Assembly (NCBI GenBank): GCA_046727855.1
Contig: JBKPDL010000073.1
Span: 1 to 22,450 of the forward strand
Direction of reading: 5' to 3'
Source of the DNA: DASPWV01 sp046727855
Lineage (GTDB): Bacteria > Acidobacteriota > Vicinamibacteria > Vicinamibacterales > UBA2999
Length of the DNA stretch: 22,450 nt
Shown here: positions 7,360-14,826 of the stretch, in pieces
How the letters are laid out: each line of letters begins with the position of its first letter
Position numbering within the stretch: the first letter of the stretch is position 1
Position numbers and translations under genes: made by a program
Notes under the pieces: generated by a model
The model's input: only the letters and a program-made list of their open reading frames with translations
Told to the model about the DNA's origin: nothing
Databases searched by the model: none

Positions 7360-10101
7360 ATGCGGGTGTTTGTAGTTTTCGTGTCCTTACTCTCGGCGGC
7401 AACAGCCTCGGCGCAACAGCCCGCTATCCCTCCGCCTTCCGATGAAGATCTCAGCATTCAAGCGTTTCTGCAGTCGGTGGAAACGGCGATTTCCACCACC
7501 GATCGCGCGGCCTGGCTGAATCTTCTCTCACCGAACGCCGACCGCGATGCGGCAACCGAGTTCTTCGATTCGATGGTTCCCCAGGGCGTCACACGTGTCG
7601 TGGTGCGCGAGCGCGATCGCAGCGAGCTGATGGGGGCGTTGCCGGGCGACGGCTACCGCCTGATCGCCGAAGTGTTCATCGAGGCGGGGGCGCGCGGCCG
7701 CATTCTCACCTCTCGTCTCGACATTCGCAAACCGCGTGAATCGACGGAGCGCCAGCCGTGGCGTCTGGTGTCGGAGGAACGCCTGTCGTTTGTCGAAGGA
7801 TTGCACCGCTTGTCGCTTCATCCGGAGAAGCAGTTTCTCGCACGCGACCTCGTCCTGCAATCGGTGGACTTTCAGTTGCGCCTGCCGGCGGGCGACGTCT
7901 TCGTTGCAGAAACTGCTGAGGGCGTGACGTCGTTGGTCCTGCTCGGCGACGGCATGATGGTGTTTACGCCGACACCGCCCGAAGAACGCGGCCAGCTGAA
8001 AATCTTCGCGGGCGCAGAAACGCTGGAGATGCCGTTCTCTTCGGTGTTCGTCCGGCTGAATCCGTACGAGTTCGAGCAGCAGGTCAAACGGCAAGCGATC
8101 ACGCCGACGCCGGTCGACTCGCGCACATTCAGACGCGCGCAGTTGATCTTCGAAGAAGAATTGCCAAAGTCGTTCAGTCTCGACTTGAGCGACTTGAGCC
8201 GTGACACGTGGTCGCTCCTGCCACAGGCAGGAGACTTCCTCGCCGAAGTACGGACACGCCGTTTCGATGTGCTCACCTTCGCGCGCGCGAGCGCTGAGGC
8301 CGAAGACGTGACGCTGTTTCATCGCGCGCGCAAGAAAAACATCTCCTCCTACGCGTCGCCCATGAAGTTGAGCAGCCGCGGGCGCTTCTTCAACGAGGAC
8401 GACCTGGTCGAGTACGACGTGCTCAATTACGACATCGACGCCACCTATTTTCCCGATCGCGAGTGGCTCGAAGGTCGTGCGCGTATGCGGCTGCGCGTCA
8501 AAGCGTATGCCCTGGCAGCGCTCACCCTGAAGCTGAACGAGCAGCTGACTGTGCGATCGATCAGCTGCGCTGAATTGGGCCGGCTGTTGTTCCTGAAAGT
8601 GCGCAATCAAAACAGCGTCGTCGTGAACCTGCCGGCCACGGTGGCGCGCGACCTGGAGCTCACGCTCGACATCACGTATCAGGGACCGATGCACAGCCAG
8701 GGGCTCGATCAGGAGTCGATCACGGTGCAAGAACCCGGGCGCGCACAGCCCGAAGAGATGCCGTTTGTTCCCGCTGAACCGAACTGGTTGTTCAGCAATC
8801 GCAGCTTCTGGTATCCGCAGGCGCAAGTCACCGACTATGCGACTGCCCGAGTACGAGTGACGTTGCCGCTTGGATACGCGGCGGTCGCAACAGGTGTCCC
8901 TGCGGCGGGTAATCCCATGTCCTCGGGCCCGACACGGTCGACGTATACCTTCACCGCTGATCAGCCCGCCCGCTACATCGGACTGGTGGTAAGCAAGATG
9001 GCCATGGTGGACTCGACCCACGTCGCGCTCGACATCCAGCCGCCGGTGGTCGACCAGCCGCGCGAAGTGTATGCAGGCGGCGGGATCCTGGTTCGGCCGC
9101 GGACACTCCCGCCGGTTGGCGCACGCAATACGATGCTCCTGTCGGTTGCGGCAACTCGCCGTCAAGCGCAGCGAGGCCGCGACATCGTCATGGCCGCAGC
9201 GGAGATTTTGCGCTTCTATGGCGCGACCATCGGCGACGTGCCATACGACGCCATGACCCTGGCCATGGTGGAGAGCAATCTTCCTGGCGGCCACAGCCCG
9301 GCGTATATGGCGATGATCAACAATCCCGCGCCGATGTCGCCCTACACGTGGCGCAACGATCCCGCAGCCTTCAGCAACTACCCCGAGTTCTACCTCGCGC
9401 ACGAAATGGCGCACCAGTGGTGGGGTCAGGCCGTGGGCTGGCAGAACTATCACGAGCAGTGGCTGAGCGAGGGCATTGCGCAGTACTTCGCCGCGCTCTA
9501 CGCCAAGGAGCGTCGCGGCGAAACGGCGTTTCGCGACGTGATTCGGCAGTTTCGCCGCTGGGCCATCGACCAGTCGGATCAGGGCCCGATTTATCTCGGT
9601 TACCGGCTGGGCCACTTGAAGAACGACAGCCGCATCTTCCGCGCCGTTATTTACAACAAAAGCGCAGGGGTGTTGCACATGCTCCGGCGCCTCATCGGAG
9701 ACGATGCGTTCTTTAAGGGGATCCGGCGCTTCTATGCCGACAACCGGTTCAAGAAAGCCGGCACGCAGGAGTTTCAACGCGCAATGGAAACCGCGTCGGG
9801 ACGCTCACTCGAACGGTTTTTTCAACGCTGGATTTTCGAATCGGGCATTCCGCGCGTGCGCTACTCCGCAACAGTAGAAGGTCAAGAGCTCGTCGTCCGT
9901 TTTGAGCAAGTGACCGCGACCGCGGACGGTATCTACGACGTGCCGGTCACGCTCTCGATTCAGTCCGGCGACAAAGCCGCTGAACACGTCGTCGTGATTG
10001 ACGAGAGCACCACTGAAAAGCGTTACCCGCTGACCGGCGCATTGAAGAACGTGGAAGTGAATGCCGACGGCGCGGCGGTGGCGATCTTTGAGAAACGGTA
10101 A
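7360..10101 (+). CDS. Secreted M1-family zinc metallopeptidase with long N-terminal extension
   Basis: The 913-aa protein has a signal peptide (MRVFVVFVSLLSAATASA, cleavage near 18/19). Residues about 20-350 form an extension without a recognised domain. From about 355 (EYDVLNYDIDATYF) it follows the M1 N-terminal beta domain. The catalytic domain has HEMAH at 681-685 and the third zinc ligand E704 in WLSEGIAQYF, an exact HExxH-x18-E. YNKSAGVLHML supplies the expected transition-state Tyr, and a helical C-terminal segment RSLERFFQRWIFESGIP follows. The usual GxMEN substrate-anchoring motif is not intact; the corresponding place reads LAMVESN (634-640). Zinc hydrolase activity is likely, classic aminopeptidase activity less sure. 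The cell location should be periplasmic or outer surface. It stands alone between two spacers. Confidence 0.9.
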   Translation: MRVFVVFVSLLSAATASAQQPAIPPPSDEDLSIQAFLQSVETAISTTDRAAWLNLLSPNADRDAATEFFDSMVPQGVTRVVVRERDRSELMGALPGDGYRLIAEVFIEAGARGRILTSRLDIRKPRESTERQPWRLVSEERLSFVEGLHRLSLHPEKQFLARDLVLQSVDFQLRLPAGDVFVAETAEGVTSLVLLGDGMMVFTPTPPEERGQLKIFAGAETLEMPFSSVFVRLNPYEFEQQVKRQAITPTPVDSRTFRRAQLIFEEELPKSFSLDLSDLSRDTWSLLPQAGDFLAEVRTRRFDVLTFARASAEAEDVTLFHRARKKNISSYASPMKLSSRGRFFNEDDLVEYDVLNYDIDATYFPDREWLEGRARMRLRVKAYALAALTLKLNEQLTVRSISCAELGRLLFLKVRNQNSVVVNLPATVARDLELTLDITYQGPMHSQGLDQESITVQEPGRAQPEEMPFVPAEPNWLFSNRSFWYPQAQVTDYATARVRVTLPLGYAAVATGVPAAGNPMSSGPTRSTYTFTADQPARYIGLVVSKMAMVDSTHVALDIQPPVVDQPREVYAGGGILVRPRTLPPVGARNTMLLSVAATRRQAQRGRDIVMAAAEILRFYGATIGDVPYDAMTLAMVESNLPGGHSPAYMAMINNPAPMSPYTWRNDPAAFSNYPEFYLAHEMAHQWWGQAVGWQNYHEQWLSEGIAQYFAALYAKERRGETAFRDVIRQFRRWAIDQSDQGPIYLGYRLGHLKNDSRIFRAVIYNKSAGVLHMLRRLIGDDAFFKGIRRFYADNRFKKAGTQEFQRAMETASGRSLERFFQRWIFESGIPRVRYSATVEGQELVVRFEQVTATADGIYDVPVTLSIQSGDKAAEHVVVIDESTTEKRYPLTGALKNVEVNADGAAVAIFEKR

Positions 10102-10171
10102 CGAGTAGTACTCACTCTCGCTACTCGCTACTGTCTGATCACTCTCGTTACCCGCTACTCGCGACTCGCTA
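10102..10171. repeat. Heptanucleotide-based tandem repeat in a convergent spacer
   Basis: The spacer between the convergent M1 and small membrane-protein genes is made almost wholly of variants of TCGCTAC. A 19-nt unit ACTCTCGCTACTCGCTACT (10114-10132) recurs 27 nt later (10141-10159) with 17 of 19 bases the same. The left end, ACGAGTAGT, is an inverted version of the same word. A related segment occurs after glnA (17181-17212). It may be a spreading non-coding repeat or a processing/termination signal. Confidence 0.7.
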
Positions 10172-10594
10172 CTACGGTAGATAAATGCCCGACACCTTCA
10201 TCTGCCCGTTCGGCTCCATCCGCTCACACACGACGTAAAACTTCGCGTCGTTGACGACATATGCGCGGGTGTGACGTTCACCAAACGGCGATGAGCTGAT
10301 CACCGCCGGCCCTGACGCCATTTGCGCAGTCAGGATTTCATCGACCTTGCTGCGAAGATCGCCTAGCCGGATTTCTCGGCCGTCGAGCATCAGCATCACG
10401 GGCACGATGGTTGCGCCGGCGGGCACCCCTGGCGGCGTCCCGTTGGCGACATCAGCTTCGGCGATGGCGGCCTGCACACTCCGTCCGACCACGCGCTGAA
10501 CTGGAACGGAGATGATCCAGAGGACTGCCGCCGCGCACAGCGCTGCTGCCGCCCACTCGAACAGCGATGCGACGCGAAGGTGGCGCTCCTCCAC
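10172..10594 (-). CDS. Small single-pass membrane protein of unknown function
   Basis: This 140-aa protein is not recognised. Residues about 12-32 form one hydrophobic segment (FEWAAAALCAAAVLWIISVP) after a short charged N-terminus (MEERHLRVASL). The rest is a soluble domain of about 105 residues, probably outside the cytoplasm, with a Gly/Pro-rich linker (NGTPPGVPAGA) and an alpha/beta-looking segment ending VSGIYLP. The start is GTG 10594. There is no Shine-Dalgarno sequence, but TAGACT lies 6 nt upstream, as at other apparent leaderless genes here. Codon choice looks like that of its neighbours and the frame covers the gap between two better known genes, which supports a real gene. It is divergent from nuoG by 92 bp. 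Confidence 0.6.
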   Translation of the reverse strand: MEERHLRVASLFEWAAAALCAAAVLWIISVPVQRVVGRSVQAAIAEADVANGTPPGVPAGATIVPVMLMLDGREIRLGDLRSKVDEILTAQMASGPAVISSSPFGERHTRAYVVNDAKFYVVCERMEPNGQMKVSGIYLP

Positions 10595-10686
10595 GCCGCA
10601 AGTCTACGCTGTCGGCAGATCCAAAAAAAGCACATCTATCGTAACGGCGTCAGCCGTTCGATCCTTGATATGATTCGAAAATACGC
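10595..10686. promoter_or_regulatory. Divergent promoter region with perfect inverted repeat before nuoG-like gene
   Basis: On the plus strand TATGAT (10669-10674) is a good -10 box 12 nt before ATG 10687. A perfect inverted repeat AACGGC-GTCA-GCCGTT (10643-10658) covers the place expected for the -35 box, as an operator would. On the minus strand TAGACT (10606-10601) lies 6 nt before GTG 10594. A run of seven A (10623-10629) sits between the two promoters. Confidence 0.45.
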
Positions 10687-12561
10687 ATGGAAACCGTCAC
10701 GTTGACCATCGATGGCCGGCAACTTACTGTGCCAAAGGGCACCACCGTGCTCCAAGCTGCCATCGAAGCCGGCATTGAAGTTCCCTATTACTGTTATCAC
10801 CCCGGCTTGGGCATCGACGCGTCGTGTCGCGTGTGTCTCGTCAAGATCGAAAAAATGCCGAAGCTCCAGACGTCGTGTTCGACGCCGGTGGCGCAAGGCA
10901 TGGTGGTGCACACGCAGGATGCCGAATCGGTTGAAGGGCGCGCCGGCGTGTTCGAATTTCTCCTCATCAATCATCCGCTCGACTGCCCCGTCTGCGACAA
11001 AGGTGGGGAATGTCCGCTCCAGGATTTTTCGTATCGCTTTGGCAACGCGCAGAGCCGTATGGACTTTCCGCGGCGTGTGTTCGACGGCGAAGGCGTGCGC
11101 GCCGACGTGGACTTTGGTCCCGCGCTCATGCTCAATCGCAATCGCTGCATCCTGTGCACCCGCTGCATTCGCTTTATGCGCGAGATCGACGGCGACGCGC
11201 AGATCGGGATCGTCGATCGCGGCAACGGCAGTGAGATTGCGACCTTCAACGAACAAGGCGTGCATTCGCTCTTGTCGGGCAACTTGATGGATGTGTGTCC
11301 TGTCGGCGCAATCACGACGCGACAGTACCGCTTCCGTTCCCGCCCGTGGGACAACCCGACCGCCGTGGACACGATCTGCACGCTCTGCTCGAAGGGTTGC
11401 AACACCACTGCCTGGATCAAGGCCAAGCCTGAATGGGCAAAGGGATCACGTCTCATCCGGGTGACGCCGCGCTACAACGAAGCGGTGAACGACTTCTGGA
11501 TGTGCGACATCGGCCGCTTCCAGTACACATGGGTGGAAAGCGATCAGCGGCTGCGCCGGCCGCTGTTGCTCACGCGTGACGGCGCCACGCAGGTGGCGAC
11601 GTGGAGAGAGGCCTTGAGCCGCGTTCGCGATTTGATGGAAACCGCCGGTCGGCGGGATGCGGCATCGGTCCGTTTCCTCACCTCCGCTCATGCGTCGCAC
11701 GAAGAGCTGTTCGTGCTGAGACAAATGGCGCTGGGCCTGAAGGGAGAGGGCGGATCGGATCATGTGCACGTTGCCTGGCGCCGCTCGGAAAAGCGTCAGC
11801 CCGCAGATACGAAATTCCGGGTGCCGGCGACCGACGCGCCCAATGTGAATGGTGCTGTCGATCTCGGCCTCAACGTCGGCGCCACGAGCGACGGCAGCGC
11901 CGATCTGTCGTCACTTCGAGCCGCCGTTGAAAACGGGCGTGTGTCACTGGTGTACGTGGTCGATCCCGGTCCTGATGGCTCCCTGGGCGATGTCCGCTGG
12001 CTTATCGACGCGCGGCGTAACGGATCGCTCGCGACGATCATCTATCAAGGTGTGCTCGCCACCGAACTTGGAAAGATCGCCGACGTCGTGTTGCCGGGAG
12101 CCGCATGGGTGGAAAAAGACGCAACCTACACAAACGACCAGGCGATCGTTCAGGGCGCGTCCAAGGTGCTCAATCCGCCGGGCGAAGCCGTGGAAGATTG
12201 GCAGATTCTGACGAGCGTGGCAGCCGCGCTCGGCTTGCCCTTCCAGTACACGAGTTCGCAACAGGTTCGAGCGGCGATCGCGACCGCGCTCGCAGACATG
12301 CCGAGTTATGCCGACCTCGCCGACCATATTTTCAATCGTCCACTCCCGTTGAAGCATTGGCTGCAGGCCAGTAACCCAATGGAGCGGTGGAAGTGGAACC
12401 TGATGTTCCAGGATCTGCCTCCGGTCAAGGGCCACAACGTGCAAATGGAAGGGGCGCCGGCTCCCGCCGTCATTCCGCTGCGGCTCGTCATTGAAGAAGT
12501 CTCGCGTGCCACCGACGCCGCGCAGGGGCGCCCCGAGCGCGTCGGGGGGCGTTCCGAGTAA
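10687..12561 (+). CDS. nuoG: NuoG-like NADH:quinone oxidoreductase iron-sulfur subunit (compact)
   Basis: The 624-aa protein matches the large iron-sulfur subunit of complex I, which carries electrons from the NuoF site. An N-terminal [2Fe-2S] ferredoxin domain has C36, C47, C50 and C64. Next is the His-ligated cluster motif H96-x3-C100-x2-C103-x5-C109, then a [4Fe-4S] site C154, C157, C160 with C204 (CPVGA). C231, C234, C238 and C273 match the extra N7 cluster present only in some bacterial NuoG proteins. The remaining part is a short molybdopterin-oxidoreductase-like domain with a VEKDATYTNDQAIVQ segment typical of NuoG. It is shorter than most NuoG (about 680-910 aa). No nuoE, nuoF, nuoH or nuoI is next to it; upstream is a divergent gene and downstream is ccdA. 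A role in another NADH-linked or hydrogenase-type complex is possible. Confidence 0.85.
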   Translation: METVTLTIDGRQLTVPKGTTVLQAAIEAGIEVPYYCYHPGLGIDASCRVCLVKIEKMPKLQTSCSTPVAQGMVVHTQDAESVEGRAGVFEFLLINHPLDCPVCDKGGECPLQDFSYRFGNAQSRMDFPRRVFDGEGVRADVDFGPALMLNRNRCILCTRCIRFMREIDGDAQIGIVDRGNGSEIATFNEQGVHSLLSGNLMDVCPVGAITTRQYRFRSRPWDNPTAVDTICTLCSKGCNTTAWIKAKPEWAKGSRLIRVTPRYNEAVNDFWMCDIGRFQYTWVESDQRLRRPLLLTRDGATQVATWREALSRVRDLMETAGRRDAASVRFLTSAHASHEELFVLRQMALGLKGEGGSDHVHVAWRRSEKRQPADTKFRVPATDAPNVNGAVDLGLNVGATSDGSADLSSLRAAVENGRVSLVYVVDPGPDGSLGDVRWLIDARRNGSLATIIYQGVLATELGKIADVVLPGAAWVEKDATYTNDQAIVQGASKVLNPPGEAVEDWQILTSVAAALGLPFQYTSSQQVRAAIATALADMPSYADLADHIFNRPLPLKHWLQASNPMERWKWNLMFQDLPPVKGHNVQMEGAPAPAVIPLRLVIEEVSRATDAAQGRPERVGGRSE

Positions 12562-12565
12562 CGAC

Positions 12566-13318
12566 TTGGAATCGCTGTTCACCTCGGCGCCCTCTCTGGC
12601 TGCGTTCGTCGCCGGCGTGTTGAGCTTCATTTCGCCGTGCGTCCTGCCGCTCATCCCTGGTTACTTGTCGTTCATTTCAGGCGTCTCGCTGGATGAGATG
12701 CGCGGTACCGCGCCGGCCGCCGCCGCCCGAGGCACCGCGGCTGTGCGCCGGCGCATGGTGATCACCTCGTTGTTCTTCGTCTTCGGTTTCTCTCTCGTGT
12801 TCATCACGCTCGGAGCGAGCGCCACGGCGCTCGGGCAACTGGTGATGGCGAAAAGCACGCTGCTTGGGAAGATCGCGGGGGTCGTCATCATCATCTTCGG
12901 CCTGCACACGATGGGCCTGCTGAAGATCGGCTGGCTATACCGGGAGAAGCGCTTCCAGCAGACAAACAAACCGGCGAGCATGTTCGGCGCAACGCTGGTC
13001 GGCATCGCCTTCGCGTTTGGCTGGACGCCGTGCATCGGTCCGATCCTGGCTGCAATTCTCGCGATTGCCGGGGCGCAGGAAACTGTCGGCCAGGGGATTC
13101 AGCTGCTCGCCATCTATTCTGCCGGCCTGGCGATCCCGTTCTTGTTGACCACGCTCGCGATCGATCGGTTCTTCGCCGCCTTCGCCAAGATCCGCCGACA
13201 CTATCACGCCATCGAGGTCACATCGGGCGTGCTGATGGTCGTCATTGGCGTCTTGATCTTCACCAACAACTTCACCATCATCGCCCGCTATCTTGAGGAC
13301 TACTTGCCAGTTTATTAA
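12566..13318 (+). CDS. ccdA: CcdA/DsbD-family thiol-electron transfer membrane protein
   Basis: The roughly 250-aa protein has about six transmembrane segments and the two Cys motifs of CcdA: FISPCVLPLIPGYLSF (C25) and FGWTPCIGPILAAIL (C156). These Cys pass reducing power from cytoplasmic thioredoxin to extracytoplasmic thiols, usually for cytochrome c haem attachment or thiol-disulfide repair. The first conserved segment begins at residue about 11, so TTG 12566, four bases after the nuoG stop, is the most natural start. The frame is open back to a TTG at 12491 inside nuoG, which would add 25 basic, Pro-rich residues. Neither start has a good Shine-Dalgarno sequence; a G-run at 12544-12549 is far away. 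Close spacing implies co-transcription with nuoG. No thioredoxin-like or Ccs gene is adjacent. Confidence 0.87.
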   Translation: MESLFTSAPSLAAFVAGVLSFISPCVLPLIPGYLSFISGVSLDEMRGTAPAAAARGTAAVRRRMVITSLFFVFGFSLVFITLGASATALGQLVMAKSTLLGKIAGVVIIIFGLHTMGLLKIGWLYREKRFQQTNKPASMFGATLVGIAFAFGWTPCIGPILAAILAIAGAQETVGQGIQLLAIYSAGLAIPFLLTTLAIDRFFAAFAKIRRHYHAIEVTSGVLMVVIGVLIFTNNFTIIARYLEDYLPVY

Positions 13319-13362
13319 TCGTCTCTCTACCGATCTCCCCGTCTCCACCCGCGCGCTTCTGG

Positions 13363-13368
13363 TATCCT
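13363..13368 (+). promoter_or_regulatory. Candidate -10 box close to the start of the GAF-protein gene
   Basis: TATCCT ends 10 nt before GTG 13379, so a transcript would have a leader of only a few bases. There is no Shine-Dalgarno sequence in the gap. The 60-bp spacer after ccdA is pyrimidine-rich and has no strong hairpin, so read-through from ccdA is also possible. Confidence 0.35.
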
Positions 13369-13378
13369 TGCCCGTACG

Positions 13379-14554
13379 GTGACCAACCGCTGGATCCGAT
13401 TTCTGCTCGCAGTGGTTGCGATTGCAGCGGCATCGGCGGCCGCCTATCGCATCGTGCAGGACGAACAACGTCTTGCCAGGGACGTCACAGCTGCGCGCAA
13501 CGCGTTCTTCGCGGGCGACAGCGCATTGAGCGCCGTTGAGCAACTTCAAGCCTCGCTGCATGCCTACGTTGCTCCGGGCCAGGGCGTGAGCTTCTGGGCG
13601 TCGCGCACCGGTCTCCTCCTCGACAAATTACGCCGATCACTGTTGGACCTCGATGCGGCGGCCAATGCCAATGGCGGGTCGATCGGTGAGGCGCTCGACT
13701 TATCGGATCGCCTCGCGGCGTCGGAACAGCGTATCCGCGAGTACGCGCGTACCGGACAGTTCGTCCTCGCCGGCGACGTGATCTTCGGCGAAGCACGTGA
13801 GCTGTTCGACGGACTTCGGATCCAGATTGCGCGAAGCCGCGATCAGATCAGTCGGGCGGCAGGGCAGCGCGAGACTGATGTGCGACGCGAGCAGCTGTAT
13901 CTGGCATTGGGCGCGGCGGGCATTCTTGCGCTGATGCTCTTGTTGTTAGTGCCGCCGGGAAGCGCACCAACCATTATTCAAACGGAACCACCGGCCGTGG
14001 CGGCGCCGGCAGCGACTGTGCCCGTTGCCGCCGCTCCACCGTCCTTCGGCGCTTCGTACGCAAACGAGCTGGCAACTTTGTGCGCGGACATTGCGGCGGC
14101 GAGTAACACGCGCGAACTCGAGGGTCTGCTCGACCGTGCGCGCAAGCTGCTCAGCGCACGCGGAGTGATCGTGTGGATTACCGCGGCAAACCGCCTCGAG
14201 CTGCACGCCGCCGCCTCGGCAGGCTACGAGCCTCGCATGGTCGCACGGCTCGGTCCCATTCATCGCGATGCGGGCAACCTCACGGCCGATGCGTTCCGCG
14301 AAAACATGGTACGGAGTAGTTCGTCGGCTGGATTGAATCCGGCCGCGTTCGCTATCCCCATGCCGGCGCCGGAGGGTCCAGTGGGTGTGTTTGCTGCCGA
14401 ACTCACTTCCGGTACCGACATCGACGAAGCAAAGCTGGCGGCCGCACGACTCATCGCCGCGCAGCTCGGGCCCGTGCTCGGCACGGTCCCGTCCGAAACG
14501 GGAACCGTCGGCAGCACCGGCATGCCCGATCGCCAGAGCGTCGGCGAAAGCTAG
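13379..14554 (+). CDS. Membrane protein with periplasmic helical domain and C-terminal GAF-like region
   Basis: The 391-aa protein starts at GTG 13379. A first hydrophobic segment (about 6-23) is followed by some 145 residues of mostly helical, Ala/Leu/Arg-rich sequence (about 25-170), probably extracytoplasmic. A second membrane segment lies at about 173-192 (LYLALGAAGILALMLLLLVP). A Pro/Ala-rich linker (about 194-222) leads to residues 225-370, which look like a GAF fold (LLDRARKLLSARGVIVWI, then FAIPMPAPEGPVGVFAAEL). The layout is that of a transmembrane sensor, but no histidine kinase, GGDEF, PP2C or DNA-binding output follows; the gene ends shortly after the GAF-like region in a weakly conserved tail. 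It may act on a partner by contact. The GAF call is from pattern only. Confidence 0.6.
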   Translation: MTNRWIRFLLAVVAIAAASAAAYRIVQDEQRLARDVTAARNAFFAGDSALSAVEQLQASLHAYVAPGQGVSFWASRTGLLLDKLRRSLLDLDAAANANGGSIGEALDLSDRLAASEQRIREYARTGQFVLAGDVIFGEARELFDGLRIQIARSRDQISRAAGQRETDVRREQLYLALGAAGILALMLLLLVPPGSAPTIIQTEPPAVAAPAATVPVAAAPPSFGASYANELATLCADIAAASNTRELEGLLDRARKLLSARGVIVWITAANRLELHAAASAGYEPRMVARLGPIHRDAGNLTADAFRENMVRSSSSAGLNPAAFAIPMPAPEGPVGVFAAELTSGTDIDEAKLAAARLIAAQLGPVLGTVPSETGTVGSTGMPDRQSVGES

Positions 14555-14600
14555 CCGGGTCTGACACGCTGCTTCACTCGTATTGGTGAACCCTTTCAGC

Positions 14601-14660
14601 GCTCGGCTATCGGCTTCCAGCTTTTCTCGTGCTGAGAGCTGATCGCCGAGGGCCGAAAGC
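14601..14660. repeat. Intergenic hairpin element with paired TCGGC/GCCGA words
   Basis: Within the 266-bp convergent spacer (14555-14820), two TCGGC words (14603-14607 and 14610-14614) face two GCCGA words (14645-14649 and 14652-14656) with the same 7-nt spacing. CAGCT (14618-14622) faces AGCTG (14637-14641) on the inside. The whole can fold into a long imperfect hairpin. It lies just after the GAF-protein gene and may end or stabilise its transcript; there is no T-run. Confidence 0.5.
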
Positions 14661-14680
14661 TCCCGGAATTCATCCGACCA

Positions 14681-14722
14681 GGTCAATTCCGGGCTTAGTC
14701 CCAGATTTCACTTGAATTGACC
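14681..14722. repeat. Short element bounded by 9-bp inverted repeats
   Basis: GGTCAATTC (14681-14689) and GAATTGACC (14714-14722) are perfect inverted repeats enclosing 24 nt. The size and position in a non-coding spacer resemble a REP-like palindromic element or the remains of a small non-autonomous mobile element. No target-site duplication was recognised. Confidence 0.45.
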
Positions 14723-14805
14723 ACGCCAACGGCGCCAGAACGCTCGAGCGATGCCGCAATCTGGCGCAAACGCGGCATCCACCACGGCGCCGCGATTATC
14801 AACCC

Positions 14806-14826
14806 AAGTGAATTGAGGGGTCAAAT
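14806..14826. repeat. 21-nt motif shared with 7303-7323
   Basis: The motif starts AAGTGAATTGAGGGG and ends TCAAAT; 18 of 21 positions match the copy at 7303-7323. This copy runs over the stop codon (TCA on the plus strand, 14821-14823) of the PDZ gene, so the end of that gene may come from the repeat. The 14723-14805 stretch before it shows nothing else that I recognise. Confidence 0.5.

Noticed and set aside
7528..9777. 749-aa minus-strand open frame
   Set aside because: It lies fully antisense to the M1 peptidase, which has zinc-site motifs and a signal peptide; the translation is rich in Arg/His and has no recognisable motif, as expected from high-GC antisense DNA.
10102..10171. CRISPR array
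   Set aside because: Repeated words are only 7-19 nt and degenerate, with no constant spacers and no cas genes.
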